From the NCBI RefSeq assembly GCF_000210295.1, contig NC_026743.1, positions 372,001 through 436,000 of the forward strand: DNA of 64,000 nucleotides. Direction: 5' to 3'. How positions within the stretch are numbered: the stretch's first letter is position 1; each line of letters begins with the position of its first letter. This document shows, in pieces, positions 11,065-21,962 of the stretch. The notes beneath the pieces were generated by a model that saw only the letters and a list, made by a program, of their open reading frames with translations, did not search any database and was not told the origin of the DNA. The DNA is from Trypanosoma brucei gambiense DAL972. Its lineage: Eukaryota; Euglenozoa; Kinetoplastea; Trypanosomatida; Trypanosomatidae. A program made the position numbers and the translations under genes.

Positions 11065-12187
11065 GAAGGAATGTTGAGGCGCCGTCGGCTAGAGCTAGTA
11101 ACGTCAAAAATAACAGAGTAATTGCTTCCTATGTACGCAACCTTGTCCTACAACACACAATGAGTTTTTGATACTAATGGATTAGGATGTAATCCTAAAT
11201 ACAGCCAATGTTTATTACTACTATGTGGCCCACTGAGACGCCCACGCCGTGGCACAAAACGAAGAACGCAAAAGAAGCCGAGGCGTTAGACCGTGAAAGA
11301 TTTCACGAATCAAGTACAACGCGAAAAAGAGATTACATGTTTAGGACAAACCTTTCGTAAATAACAATTATCGTAGTAGCGATAATGCCGGTCGACACGG
11401 CATTCCGTACCCTATTCATTGAAGGCGCTGCAGCTCTCGTCAAGTTTTTAACCAAACGGAGTTTCCAGCGCGCGAATAAACCAGCGGTAAGTATCAGCTC
11501 ATACGGATCAGCAGTTAAAAATGAATTGGGGGCGGAGCGTCCGGCGAATGCATCAAAGGAGCTGTAAGTTGCCGAGGGTTCACACTACAAAACTGGGCAG
11601 TCGCACAACACCCCAGCACACCAAAAAATAAAAAAGAGGCAGCTTGAATGATAGCACTGAATAAGAGAGCACATCAGTTCCCCAGCGCGGGAAGCATCGA
11701 CTGCATAGCGCTGTTTAGGCTGACCCTTCCACCGCTGGCGTTCGGGACGCAACGCATACGTATACCCACACATCAACATCAAGAAAAATATGGAGAAAAG
11801 TTGGCTAGACCATCTTGCTGAGATCTGCAGACTATTCGCTTCGCCTTCGTACCTATGTTGTGTAGCAAAACGGTAACGGTAACAAAACAGTTAGGTGGGA
11901 AAAAAACGATTGCATGTGTGGTGCTTTATGTTAGCAGGAAGACACATCAACAAAGTTACATTTCACGGAAGACGACGGCGCACCAACGTCCGCCACCTCT
12001 ATCAGCGTAGAGTTATAAAAATGACAAACCTTCCTCATGCCTGAGAGAAGTATAAAGAAAGAAATAGCACATACAGGGCCACATGCACAGAGGGGGGCAT
12101 GCGCGAAAAGGAAAAGTGCACCAGTCACGATAGAAGTTCGACGGACAGCAACATCCCTCATGAAGGTGGCGAGTAGATATTCCGTCG
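11065..12187. other. Intergenic spacer, eL36 to Mic10
   Basis: 1.1-kb spacer in the leftward array. It holds only short open frames without conserved features and several pyrimidine tracts on the minus strand. I see no gene. Confidence 0.5.
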
Positions 12188-12517
12188 CTACTTCTTCTTC
12201 GTCTGCTGGCGGAGGGCCTCCTCCACCTTAGCACGTCTTTTCTTTGCCGCCTTAATACTACCGAGGCGCTTCTTGCAAAACTTCAGTGCACGCTTGTCCT
12301 TACCCACACGGAGAAGCTCCTGAACCCGCCTCTCCATGGGCGAGAAGCCAACGAGATCACTGATAATAGCTTTCACGGCGCGTAGCTTCTTGTGAGGGAG
12401 CGCGTAACGGTCGTTTGATGACGGGCGGCGGGCGCGACGGGTTGTTTTGTGGCCCTTGTTGAAGCCAGCAATGATGCCGGTGCGGGGTGCGGGGGCCTCC
12501 TTCTTCGTGGCAGCCAT
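12188..12517 (-). CDS. RPL36: 60S ribosomal protein eL36 (109 aa)
   Basis: Structural protein of the large cytosolic ribosomal subunit. The N-terminal segment after a short lysine/alanine extension reads GIIAGFNKGHKTT, the central part has a SDLVGFSPMERRVQELL block, followed by KDKRALKFCKKRLGS, all diagnostic of eL36; the tail is very basic and ends in a run of lysines. Length is typical (about 100-110 aa). It starts at an ATG. It is located between the L/F-tRNA transferase homologue and Mic10. Confidence 0.97.
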   Translation of the reverse strand: MAATKKEAPAPRTGIIAGFNKGHKTTRRARRPSSNDRYALPHKKLRAVKAIISDLVGFSPMERRVQELLRVGKDKRALKFCKKRLGSIKAAKKRRAKVEEALRQQTKKK

Positions 12518-12907
12518 GTTTACCTTGCGCTAATGGAATAAAGAGGTCGAAATCACAATCGAAGGAAGCGGGTAACGCATGCAGACGTAGAAAGATACAC
12601 GTAACCGCATAAGTGAAAAGGGTTGTTCCACTACTTGGAGCAAAGTATGGGGAGCACCTGCCTTCACAAACATACGCAGTGAAAGCAGACGGTGACGCCA
12701 TGCAAAGACTTGTCACAGCGATAAACCAGGTAGAAGGTCAAATTAAGAAGAAATGGCATGCTTAGAATATACAAAATCCCACCGCCGGAATGAATCATAA
12801 CTAACCACCATCCGCCTCCCAAATGCAGTGAAGTGCAGTTCGATCAGTCAGCAAGAAAAACAAGAAACAAGTCGAGCCATGAACACATTGGCCACAACTC
12901 GCCAGCA
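12518..12907. other. Intergenic spacer upstream of eL36
   Basis: 390 bp separating the tRNA-protein transferase homologue from eL36 on the minus strand. No coding signal. Confidence 0.5.
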
Positions 12908-13981
12908 TTACTTCAGAACTTGCCTGACGGAGACACCGCGGGAAAACTCCTCCCGCAACTTGCTGTCAATGAACCCCGACAAAGCGCCTTCCTGCGAGCG
13001 TTCAAACACTAATGCTAACCACCGCTTTCGTGGGAAGGGGACGCATCCAAGACCTTTGACTTTGTAGTCCATCCCCATGCCCAAGTCCCACACTTTACAC
13101 CCTACGGAGCGCATCACCTCCCCCACAACCGCTAGCTGAAGCGTTCCTGCACCGCTCGCGCAGTAGGCGCCTGTAGCAGAGGTATAAATATCGCCAACGA
13201 CGAACCCGACTTCAGCTGCAACGAGGTCACCTGCCTCAACATGATCACCATGTGCGCGGTTACACATGGCGCTGCCTCCACTGCTTTCGGTCTTGGCATC
13301 CGTCCCAACATCATGACGGTGACGCCGAATTGCTGTAAAAACAATTTTTGTACGGTATCGCTCGCTGTTCACGAACATATGCACAAGACACACGCGAAGG
13401 CCATGACAGAGCCAGTTCTCTCCGTGCTGTGCATGTATGAGAGAAAGCACGGGGGCCACATCTTCCTTCCGGTTCACGAACACATCGTAGGAAGCTGCAC
13501 GCGTACTCAAATTTCTCTCACGTGTATATTTCTTTGACACCTGCAGCCGCTTCACCATGAAGACTCCCTCATCATCATCACCTCCCGTGGGGAACCCCTT
13601 TACATGCGACTGCAGCTGCGTTAGATAGCGTTGGCAGTGTAGTTTAGGACCGTAAACAAACGAACCTCCGATATCAAAGGCCAACGGGAACACTCCTCGC
13701 TGACACGATGCGTCTATTATCTGGGGAGAAAACGTGGTTGAGAAGCCCATTTCATTTTCCCCACCACTAGCCAAAAATCGCGAAACAAAGGAGTCTATCT
13801 CGTCTGCGCTACGTAACCGCGGATACCACATCGACAGTGCCCCAGCCATGGAGGGAGACAGGCTCGACTCGACAGAAACGTCCTTCTTCTTTATAGCCTC
13901 TGAAACCTCATTGCTAACCATTTCTGCCTCCGGCAGCACCTTTTCAGATTTTACTCTGTAATGTTGTGTTGTATGCCGCAT
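12908..13981 (-). CDS. Leucyl/phenylalanyl-tRNA--protein transferase (Aat) homologue, 357 aa
   Basis: Bacterial Aat enzymes transfer Leu or Phe from aminoacyl-tRNA to protein N termini, marking them for degradation. This protein follows the Aat order. First comes an FSPQIIDASCQRGVFPLAF block (bacterial LSPERLLAAYRRGIFPWF), then a segment with ENWLCHGLRVCLVHMF (bacterial TWITRGVVEAYHRL). The C-terminal GNAT-like core has AAEVGFVVGDIYTSATGAYC, then a TLQLAVVGEV helix, WDLGMGMDYKVKGLG and PFPRKRWLALV (bacterial IDCQ..TASLGA..IPRRDYL). The chosen ATG is the first after a pyrimidine tract and AG on the minus strand; the frame extends further but only through that tract. Presence in a eukaryote is unusual, and the substrate is unknown. 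An acidic/Gly insertion (GGDDDEG) interrupts the fold. Confidence 0.78.
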   Translation of the reverse strand: MRHTTQHYRVKSEKVLPEAEMVSNEVSEAIKKKDVSVESSLSPSMAGALSMWYPRLRSADEIDSFVSRFLASGGENEMGFSTTFSPQIIDASCQRGVFPLAFDIGGSFVYGPKLHCQRYLTQLQSHVKGFPTGGDDDEGVFMVKRLQVSKKYTRERNLSTRAASYDVFVNRKEDVAPVLSLIHAQHGENWLCHGLRVCLVHMFVNSERYRTKIVFTAIRRHRHDVGTDAKTESSGGSAMCNRAHGDHVEAGDLVAAEVGFVVGDIYTSATGAYCASGAGTLQLAVVGEVMRSVGCKVWDLGMGMDYKVKGLGCVPFPRKRWLALVFERSQEGALSGFIDSKLREEFSRGVSVRQVLK

Positions 13982-14985
13982 TAAACTGGTGGCTTCATCC
14001 CAAGAAAACCAGAACAAAAGAGAAGTGGATTGGTACATCCATCTGCACGCACAACTATTTGTACCAATGAGCAAGTGATTGAGTCAGTGAGTACCACAAA
14101 AATAAGTAAAACTCTCTTCAGTAATATTCTTCGGAGGAAAAAGAAAGACCGTTCATAGCAATATTGCAGCGGACAGGCCGGGGGAAGTAAACAGCGAAAG
14201 GGAAGGCTATAAGTGGTCTTTAGTTTTTAAAACGGTCACTCTTTACACAAGTACCACGGACTCCAAAGTACTCTTCCAACGCCCAAAGGCGACAGACACC
14301 AATAGCGTAATAAGTCCTGCTTCCTAACACTGACTGCAGGAAGGGCATGCAGCATTTTCCGTAAGCCGTGCAACTGTGCCGGCCCTACAACCAGTCCCAA
14401 TGCCACAGTACCTACCACCACTTGGTATCAGCAGCATTCTGCGTCGCGTCCAGGAGCCGGGGAATTTAGAGAGGAAAATGTAGTGAACTCACTCAAAATT
14501 CACCTCCCCCCCCCTGATAACGCTAATTAAACAAAGAAAATAACGACGTCGCACCCCACGCACTTGTCGTGCATCTCCATAGGATGCGAATGAAGTGCCG
14601 ATACCAGAACCAGCACAAGAGCAGCCAATGAGAATGGGGTATCCCTTTATTTACCCTTCGTTCGGCTTTGGAGTGAGTATCGACCTACCAGTACCTTCCA
14701 GTGGTGTGACCGCTGTCAACACCGACAAAAATACCTACCTCAGACGCACACAAGTGTGCAACGGTAGATATGGGCGCACAACATGCGAGTTACAGCGACC
14801 AAGTAAGATAAAGTAATAATCACTTGGGTTCAGACCAAACGGGACTCGGAGAATACAGTTCGTAGACCCGATATAGTTCCATACCACTTTCCACAAACCT
14901 CCACCATTCCTCACACCGCTTCCCATCGACCCAGAACCACACACACGCGCACCCGTGCAAGAAAAGAGGGAAGTGGTGGGGTCCA
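13982..14985. other. Intergenic spacer upstream of the Aat homologue
   Basis: 1.0 kb between the 147-aa hypothetical gene and the Aat homologue. It contains a C-run at 14,505-14,514 and scattered pyrimidine tracts. No supported gene. Confidence 0.45.
14001..14028 (-). promoter_or_regulatory. Probable trans-splicing signal of the Aat homologue
   Basis: A pyrimidine-rich tract on the minus strand, followed by an AG at 13,986-13,987 and then the ATG at 13,981. It decides the start codon, because the in-frame extension upstream would have to be translated through this tract. Confidence 0.5.
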
Positions 14986-15429
14986 TTAGTGAACACCAAG
15001 TCCCCACTGAAAGCTGAGGTCACGAAATACCACTCTCCCATCCCTCACCACTAATGACTCTCGCACCCGCCGCTGGGAAAATTTTGTAAACCAGCTTCCA
15101 ACCAAAGGGATCGCTGCCATACCACCTGACGTAAAATGTGCAAAACCTTGACGCTCGAAGGTATTCGGCGTGATGACAGTTACTTGAGTTGACCAGGATA
15201 GGCGAAGAGCCGAATGTTCTTTCCTCATCACAGCGAGTGCGGCAACTTGTCCTCTTACGACACCCCAGAAATTGGCATAGTGCACCTCAGACCCCATGAG
15301 GCTACCTAACTCCTCCGATTCCCCGTCGTCCTCGGCGGCACAAAACAGTTTCGCGGTGGCCAGGTTCGTCGCCAGCTCCCCATTAGGGTCATCTACGAGA
15401 AGCCTCAGTTTACGGAGACTATATGACAT
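14986..15429 (-). CDS. Hypothetical protein (147 aa)
   Basis: I do not recognise this protein. The start is ATG (MSYSLRKLRLL...); the frame opens six codons earlier but only with GTG. Composition is balanced and protein-like, with an acidic segment around residues 35-45, a segment with ALRLSWSTQVTVITPNTFERQGF in two beta-like halves, and a small Gly/Ala-rich hydrophobic stretch (TSGGMAAIPLVGSWF) that could be an amphipathic or membrane-associated helix. A basic segment KFSQRRVRESLVVRDGR follows. It is in the leftward array between a 62-aa ORF and the Aat homologue. Confidence 0.6.
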   Translation of the reverse strand: MSYSLRKLRLLVDDPNGELATNLATAKLFCAAEDDGESEELGSLMGSEVHYANFWGVVRGQVAALAVMRKEHSALRLSWSTQVTVITPNTFERQGFAHFTSGGMAAIPLVGSWFTKFSQRRVRESLVVRDGRVVFRDLSFQWGLGVH

Positions 15430-15761
15430 GAATCCTTCCCCTAACACACAATAGTGCCTTATTCCTCGTTAGATTCCCTCCTATTCCGTCCCCTCCCGCC
15501 TACGGTTTACTTGCAACCACAGCTAAGACGAATGAAGAACAACTCTGCTTCCACACTCCTCTCTCAAGGATAACTTATCTTTATTCACCTTATAATGAGA
15601 CATAAAACGGTGTAGAAAGATCCTACTAAACAGATGAGTTCGAAGACCCCGTGAGCGGAAGGTGTATACCACAGCCGTGGAAATGTAGTCAGGTGGGAGA
15701 AGTCAACCGCCCCTCGGCCTGCGCATATTTCTCCCACAGGGTTAGTCGACCTAACCGAAGG
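15430..15761. other. Intergenic spacer
   Basis: 332 bp between two small minus-strand genes. No coding signal seen. Confidence 0.45.
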
Positions 15762-15950
15762 TCACGCTGTCTCCGCCAACTCTGCAAGCACCTTGCGCAA
15801 CAAAGCCTTCATTTCTTCCGTCGGTGGTTCGGCCACCAACGGAAGCCATTCCATCCGTCCAATCACATCAGGCGGAACGCCTCGCCCGACAGTGACGTCT
15901 TCCTCAAACACTTCACCGTCGTCATCGTAAATCACGTGTCCCGTCGGCAT
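15762..15950 (-). CDS. Small hypothetical protein (62 aa or slightly longer)
   Basis: Short acidic protein: MPTGHVIYDDDGEVFEED, then a VGRGVPPDVIGRMEWLPLV block and a C-terminal amphipathic helix (EEMKALLRKVLAELAE). The protein-like composition continues 14 codons upstream (FRELERIKQTKG) to a TTG that directly follows a stop codon, so either the first ATG is used and 62 aa are made, or the N terminus lies elsewhere (frame error or non-ATG start). I do not recognise the family; the sequence looks like a small organellar or complex-assembly protein, but that is a guess. Confidence 0.5.
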   Translation of the reverse strand: MPTGHVIYDDDGEVFEEDVTVGRGVPPDVIGRMEWLPLVAEPPTEEMKALLRKVLAELAETA

Positions 15951-17585
15951 CCCTTTCGTTTGCTTAATCCTCTCCAATTCACGGAAACACAATGGTTTCT
16001 AACAACAGTCGTGACAAAAGAATCAATGGGAAAAAGGGAGGTTCGCCGTCAATGATAACAGAGGGTCGGTCAAGTCCACAAAAAATGAATGAAGATCTGA
16101 TACTGTGATCAAGGTGCACCAAGAGGCAAATAAAGAAATTGGGGTAAAGAAGAGCACACATCACTGGGCGGGAGCACCAACAGAGCCGTGTTATAAATCC
16201 CGGATATTTAAAAAAGCTATTATAGTAATACTTCGAATGGAAAAACTCCCTGAAGCCAATTATCACGTTCCCCACCCCAGGGAGACGAAAGAAAAAGAAG
16301 CGATGGAGGGAGTGTGAGAGGGGGAACGAAGAGGGCTCACGCAGGGCACAAAGACCAGCATCAACAAGTACATATATAGGGTAGAGCTAAATGTTAGTCC
16401 CCCCCCCAACTCTTTGGGATGCGATGCCGCCCCGCTGTGCGCGCAGTGCACGGTCACTAAAAGTATTGCCTCTCCGCCCCTCCGTCTTGCGTAAAAAAAA
16501 AAAGCACACATCCATGAACACATACATGAGTGTATACGTATATATATATATATATATGTGTGTGCGAGTGCGGTGAGTCACTACTAGACACGCGGTCTCA
16601 ATAAACAATCTGCACTACCCTTACTGAATCAACAGTTTTACACCCACTGGTACCTACGCAACGGAAAAGAGGCATCGAAAATTCTTTTTAAAAAATATAT
16701 ATGAGGAAAAGTGTTTGCATGAGAGGCAGTGACAATGAGAAAGGGTTAAGGGATAACGCCAGGAGAAATCGCCCCTCGCAAGGGCTAGCAGCGTTCCTTT
16801 CACATCGGCGCGCTTACCTACCGCTCGTTTTCACTCATAAGCGCCCACATATGTATTCTCTAGGCCCCCGAGCCGCAAATACGAAACTGCATTCAGAGGG
16901 ATAATTCCTACTATTTTGTTCTCTTCCACCTCCCTCCATTTTTTTCTCCCCTTCGCCTCACCCCTTACCCATCACCGTGGACACAGCAAAAACAATGCGA
17001 CCTTTAGCAACAACCCTCTTTCTTCACTAAAGAAATGCAACTGATCTCTAAATAGCCCCTACTGTCTTCCTTTGCTTCATCTCGCAGATGGGATCGCCCT
17101 TCATCACAGTGCCCCTCCCCGATATGCACCGAGCTTACCGTATCACAGACGTCTTCACCTCAATCACTCCTCTCCTCTTCAGCGCCGCTTATACTCTATC
17201 AAACTCGCTGAAACAAAAGACATCTTTTTGATTACTCCCTCCCCCCTATCTTCAGGTTCTCTCAGTACCTACAACATACACAAACACCGTTTCTCCTTTC
17301 CCGATGGCGGCTCCAGCCAACCGTGTGTAACGTTTGCAACAACCACGCGTTTAATACGAGTTTCACACCCCGCAAGAAGGCCAGCACTATTCCCAGGTCA
17401 AGCCATTGCTAGGATGAATTGACAAGCTGTCCAAATAAATGACTAGAAGACCTGATACGTCAATTATTCCACCACGTCGGAGATACCATGCGCAGCACCA
17501 GAGTACAGGAGTAGATGTTCACAGATGACGGGCACCGAGCTCTTTGTGGTTCGCCCACGCCCAACCGTGTGATGCAGCTCCACAA
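15951..17585. other. Intergenic spacer with TA microsatellite
   Basis: 1.6 kb without a supported gene, between the dead phosphatase gene and the 62-aa gene. It contains an alternating TA run at about 16,540-16,557 flanked by TG, plus C-runs and A-runs that are pyrimidine tracts on one strand or the other. Confidence 0.45.
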
Positions 17586-19253
17586 TCAACTCCTGCTGGA
17601 TGATATGGCCGCTGGTATCTGGCGTCGCAGCAAACCCACTCCCCCACCCTTGGAGCCACTGCTCGTACCACAGACCGTACGACTGCTGCAAGCATCGGCA
17701 GAACCGGATGTGGGTGACGATACCCTACGAGGAGTGGAGGAAGGCCGCTCCACTGGAGAACCCGGACGGTTATTTAATGGACTGCTTCGCAGTAAAGATC
17801 TGTGAACCCTTGACGGAGATAACGCCGTCTTTCCAGCGCTCCACGCTGGTTGGACATTACTGCTCGGTTGTGATCGGTGTGGCGCAATGTTCCTGTAGGA
17901 CGACAACCGTGTGGACGTCGCGAGAAACGCACTGGAATGCGAACTCACCGAACATGGACTACCTGACCGCGCTACTCCACTTCGAGAGAATCCCGTTGGT
18001 CTTGTGTAAGATGAGGTCCTTAACTGCGCGCCTCTTCCCTCAGACACAAGCGCAGATGAGGGACGCTGCACAGACCGCATCGGCGAACTGTTGTACACGA
18101 CAGAGGGTAAAGGAGACCCCTTACGGTACTTGTGCCCGGACGTGAGTGTCGCGAACGGAGAGCGGGCTGGAGCGTGAATAGTGTCCGGCGATGGCAGGTG
18201 CGTGTGATATTCACCGACGTGACTTGCTCCATCAATCGTGGAATATCCGCTAGCCGTACGTGCGGCCTGCGATGAGGTGGCCCCGTCAAAAGCTGAGCAA
18301 CTCCTGCCACTCTTTGATTCAAAACGTAGCGTGAGCTCTTGCCGTCCATGTGGATTTGTGCTAGGATCGGATTCGACACTACGACCGCAGGGAGAGACAC
18401 TGTGACGCATGATACTGTTGCTACGACGACGCCCCTCAAGGGCAATGGAACCATGGTAACCGAGGAAGTGATTCCCCGGTTCACTTTGACGCAGTGGCTG
18501 AACGGTAACAACAGGCGTGCCGCTCCTTGGTTCAACATCTGACCCTTGCTTAGTGTCAACAAACACCAGACGCTTAGCCTTCTTCATGCGTGTTGTAGTA
18601 ACTCGCACGTCGGACGTTTTAACTGGTTGGCCGACATCTACCTTGCTTGAGCACAGTTTGTATAGCTCGTTCTGACGCTGGCTGGCGGAGGTAAGACCAT
18701 TAAGTAGTGTGTTACGAAGCATCCACTGGACATTGTCCAAACCAAAAGATGAATCGTCCACGTCAACATCAAAAATATCGTGTTCTATAGTGTTGCGCTT
18801 CGCAAACATTCGGAGTTGTCGCAGAAAATGTGGTTTTATGGACATGTCCTTGTGAGCCATTTCCAAAAAGGAGATGGCACTCTCCAGTTTCCACCCATAC
18901 TTCACGATCAGGTAGGCCGCTACTAAGGCTGGGCTACGTGACATACCGAGTTGGCTGTGTACCAACACGCAATCACCAGCTTCAAGTGCCTCATCTATGA
19001 ACCGCACCGTCCGCTTAACATTTTCATCCGCACTATCAAACATTACTGCTGTGCAGACTGAACCAGTAGGGTCTTTCCAGGGAAACGTAAGATATTTTAC
19101 GCCATCGTCTGCGAAAAGATCAGCAAGCTCGCCACCGGCACAGTTAACAACATGGGTTATCTTGTTGAGTGAAATGAACTCACGATCGTGTGCAGCCACC
19201 GCATTTCCCACGAAGATGCCATCCTTGACACGGACAGCGATAAGTTCCTGCAT
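17586..19253 (-). CDS. Catalytically dead dual-specificity phosphatase-like protein (555 aa)
   Basis: The N-terminal 150 residues form a dual-specificity phosphatase (DSP) domain: IFVGN start, ITHVVNCAGG, the YLTFPWKD segment with the general-acid-loop aspartate, FIDEALEAGD, and the P-loop. The P-loop reads H99-S100-QLGMSRS, so the catalytic cysteine of HCxxGxSRS is serine. The codon is AGC, read directly on the minus strand. Such proteins (STYX-like) usually bind phosphoproteins without hydrolysing them. After residue 220 the protein is a 330-residue Ser/Arg/Pro-rich disordered tail, with many SPxR and RSS motifs suited to phosphorylation or cytoskeletal binding. Starts at ATG. Partner and location are unknown. 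Confidence 0.85.
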   Translation of the reverse strand: MQELIAVRVKDGIFVGNAVAAHDREFISLNKITHVVNCAGGELADLFADDGVKYLTFPWKDPTGSVCTAVMFDSADENVKRTVRFIDEALEAGDCVLVHSQLGMSRSPALVAAYLIVKYGWKLESAISFLEMAHKDMSIKPHFLRQLRMFAKRNTIEHDIFDVDVDDSSFGLDNVQWMLRNTLLNGLTSASQRQNELYKLCSSKVDVGQPVKTSDVRVTTTRMKKAKRLVFVDTKQGSDVEPRSGTPVVTVQPLRQSEPGNHFLGYHGSIALEGRRRSNSIMRHSVSPCGRSVESDPSTNPHGRQELTLRFESKSGRSCSAFDGATSSQAARTASGYSTIDGASHVGEYHTHLPSPDTIHAPARSPFATLTSGHKYRKGSPLPSVVYNSSPMRSVQRPSSALVSEGRGAQLRTSSYTRPTGFSRSGVARSGSPCSVSSHSSAFLATSTRLSSYRNIAPHRSQPSSNVQPAWSAGKTALSPSRVHRSLLRSSPLNNRPGSPVERPSSTPRRVSSPTSGSADACSSRTVCGTSSGSKGGGVGLLRRQIPAAISSSRS

Positions 19254-20066
19254 GCCGGCTGGTGGTCACTTTAGAGAACACTCGCCTTACTAGAAAACGA
19301 AAAGCCTGTGAAAGCAGAATAGGCAGGAAAAAACTACCTTCAGATAGAACGAGGTCCAGCAGGGCTGTGGGTGATCAAGATTCCTCTAGTCAGCCGTACA
19401 CGGAAAGGGACTATGTCTCTAAATACTGTCACCACACTCTTTATACCACGCGGGGCTTTTGAACTGTTGGTCGCTCTTCTTCCCTTTTCTCTCTGTAATA
19501 GTAACTCCTTGCACTTGGCAACAAAACCGCTAACTCCCTTTTGATACGGTCAGTGTGTGCTGTTGGGACCTTTGAAAATAATAATATAAATTATGAATAA
19601 CCGTTGCAATAGGTATAGAGAATAAGAAGGAAGGGAGAAAATAGAGGGGGAAAGGGAAAACGAACTTGAGAACTCTATCAGAGGTACCGACTAGGCTCTC
19701 TCTCTCCGGTCCCCAGCCGCTAGGGTCTTTTTTGCCCTTCAAAAGTAAGTACATTATTATGCCACGTAACCCACTTAAGTCGATTTAAGTTTAACTTTTA
19801 GTGCTTAACTCCACCTACTCAGCATTGAACACCACAACGTGAAATGGACAAAAGTACATGTGCCGATATTCATCCGTTGCTTGTTTTTCGTTAAAAATAT
19901 TCTTATTTGCTCTGATACGCGGACCATCCGTGCGGCATTGCCTCCGCTACCTCACCCCCACGCAGCTCTCTACGTGCGCACGCTCCCCCTTCCAACAACG
20001 AATCAGAAAAAGCGTAATACGGTGGCATTTAGATCATTGTAACCCCAACGCATCCACTTTCCATAC
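19254..20066. other. Intergenic spacer, ABCE1 to DSP-like gene
   Basis: 813 bp, AT-rich. Runs of A/G on the plus strand at 19,600-19,680 are pyrimidine tracts on the sense (minus) strand. No gene. Confidence 0.5.
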
Positions 20067-21962
20067 CTACTCGTTGCTTTCATCATCTTCGTCCTCATCC
20101 TCTCCATCCACCTTCGCTGGTTTGACCGGTTTTGCGACCTCTTCCACCATGTAGAAGTAGTTCCCCGCGATTTTCTGTTCACGATCTTTAACCGAGTCAA
20201 ACTTGTTGATTCGCGGACGGAAATTCGATGGATCACGTCTGAAAGTAATATCGAGGCTTTTCAAAAATTTGTTCATTCCCTCCAAGAGGGCACAGGGAGC
20301 GTTGGCCTTGCAATTTACAGCTGGAGTGCCGTCGTATACAATAACACGATCCGCCAGGTATGTTGCCATAATAAAATCGTGCTCAACGATGAACGCAGTT
20401 CGTTTGGCATGCATAATGTATCTCTTGATGACACGGGCAGCTATTATACGCTGGTCCGAATCCAAGTAGGCACTGGGTTCGTCTATTAGATAGATATTTG
20501 CCGGTGTGCCGAGGGCAAGGCATAGACCAACGCGTTGCAACTGACCACCGGAAAGGTGTTGCACCTCCTGATCGTACAGCTCCTCAACTGTCATGGGTTT
20601 TAGTACATCTGTCTGGAATTGGGGATTAGAGAACGCTTCGTATATCTTTGATTGGAGAAGATCCTTCACGGTTCCCTGAAACTTCGGTGCGATCTTCTGT
20701 GGTTTGTAACTTATGCACAGTTGAGGTACTTCCACTTCATTATCCGGTTTAATGTGGCCAGCGAGCATGCGAATAAACGTCGTTTTACCACATCCATTCT
20801 CACCTAGAAGGACAACAATCTCAGAGTCAGAAAAGGATCCCGATTCGACAGTTAATGTAAACCCTCCCAAATTCTTTACCATGGACGGGTAAGAATGTTG
20901 TACACTGTGTTTGGTCGTCTCTTCCAAGTCATCGGTAATGCGAAATGACAAACTCTCTTGACGAAACCTCAGATTTTCAGTTGGGACAAAACCATCCAAG
21001 AAAATGTTAATACCTTCTCGGACCCCGTAAGGCATCGTTACCACTCCGTAGATTCCGGGAACGCCGTAGAGAACACACACGAAGTCGGACATATAGTCCA
21101 CAACAGAAAGGTCATGCTCAACGACAACAACATAATTATCATCTTTCAGCAGAGAACGAATCACCTTAGCGGCCATCAGTCTCTGCCGAACATCCAAATA
21201 ACTAGAAGGCTCGTCAAACATGTACACTGAGGCATTTTGGACACAGAGAGCAGCAATGGTAAACCGCTGTAGCTCACCACCAGATAATTTTTCGAGTTCG
21301 CGATCAGCAACGTTTTCTATATCAAGTTCCTTCATATAGTAGTCCTTCACACCCCGCTCATCAGCTTTAGTTAGTAGATCCCCCACTTTTCCCTTGGTAA
21401 CTTTGGGAACCTGATCCACATATTGTGGTTTCAGGAGAACACGCATCTTTTGCTCCAGCATGTGTTGAAAATACGCTTGGTGCTCAGACCCTCGAAAGTA
21501 TTTTAATATCTCCTCCCAACTGGGTTCATCCTTATAGCGACCAAGATTTGGCTTAGTCTTGCCCTTCAGAATAGACAATGCCGTCGATTTGCCCGTGCCA
21601 TTCGCTCCAACGAGTCCCAAGACCTGCCCTGGACGAGGAAGAGGTAGCCTATGGAGTTTGAAACTATTGGGGCCGTACCGATGAACAGTATCTTTATTCA
21701 GATTGGATGGCAAGTTGATGATTTGAATGGCTCCATAAGGACATTTTTTAACGCATAAACCGCAGCCAATACAAAGTTCTTCTGAAATTACAGAAATTGT
21801 TGACTTTTTTTGAACCACAACACATAGTTTCCCCTGAAGGTTAACTGGACAGCACTTACTGCACTCTAGATTGCATTTTGCTGGCTTGCATCGGTCGTGG
21901 TTTACAACGGCAATACGAGTCAGTTTAGACTTTTCCTCATCTTGCCTGTTTTTAGGTGGCAT
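20067..21962 (-). CDS. ABCE1: ABCE1/RLI1 ribosome-recycling ATPase (631 aa)
   Basis: Essential soluble ABC protein that splits ribosomes after termination and takes part in initiation. The N-terminal 4Fe-4S domain shows [15 protein letters not shown] and [12 protein letters not shown]. Nucleotide-binding domain 1 has Walker [10 protein letters not shown], signature LSGGELQR and Walker [11 protein letters not shown]; domain 2 has [17 protein letters not shown] and [10 protein letters not shown]. The hinge and all catalytic residues are present. The start is [11 protein letters not shown] at the ATG; the frame extends 13 codons upstream only to a TTG. An acidic tail ([12 protein letters not shown]) extends the C terminus beyond the usual end and could be a lineage-specific feature. 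Depends on cytosolic Fe-S assembly; NBP35 of that pathway is also in this window. Confidence 0.97.
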   Translation of the reverse strand: MPPKNRQDEEKSKLTRIAVVNHDRCKPAKCNLECSKCCPVNLQGKLCVVVQKKSTISVISEELCIGCGLCVKKCPYGAIQIINLPSNLNKDTVHRYGPNSFKLHRLPLPRPGQVLGLVGANGTGKSTALSILKGKTKPNLGRYKDEPSWEEILKYFRGSEHQAYFQHMLEQKMRVLLKPQYVDQVPKVTKGKVGDLLTKADERGVKDYYMKELDIENVADRELEKLSGGELQRFTIAALCVQNASVYMFDEPSSYLDVRQRLMAAKVIRSLLKDDNYVVVVEHDLSVVDYMSDFVCVLYGVPGIYGVVTMPYGVREGINIFLDGFVPTENLRFRQESLSFRITDDLEETTKHSVQHSYPSMVKNLGGFTLTVESGSFSDSEIVVLLGENGCGKTTFIRMLAGHIKPDNEVEVPQLCISYKPQKIAPKFQGTVKDLLQSKIYEAFSNPQFQTDVLKPMTVEELYDQEVQHLSGGQLQRVGLCLALGTPANIYLIDEPSAYLDSDQRIIAARVIKRYIMHAKRTAFIVEHDFIMATYLADRVIVYDGTPAVNCKANAPCALLEGMNKFLKSLDITFRRDPSNFRPRINKFDSVKDREQKIAGNYFYMVEEVAKPVKPAKVDGEDEDEDDESNE

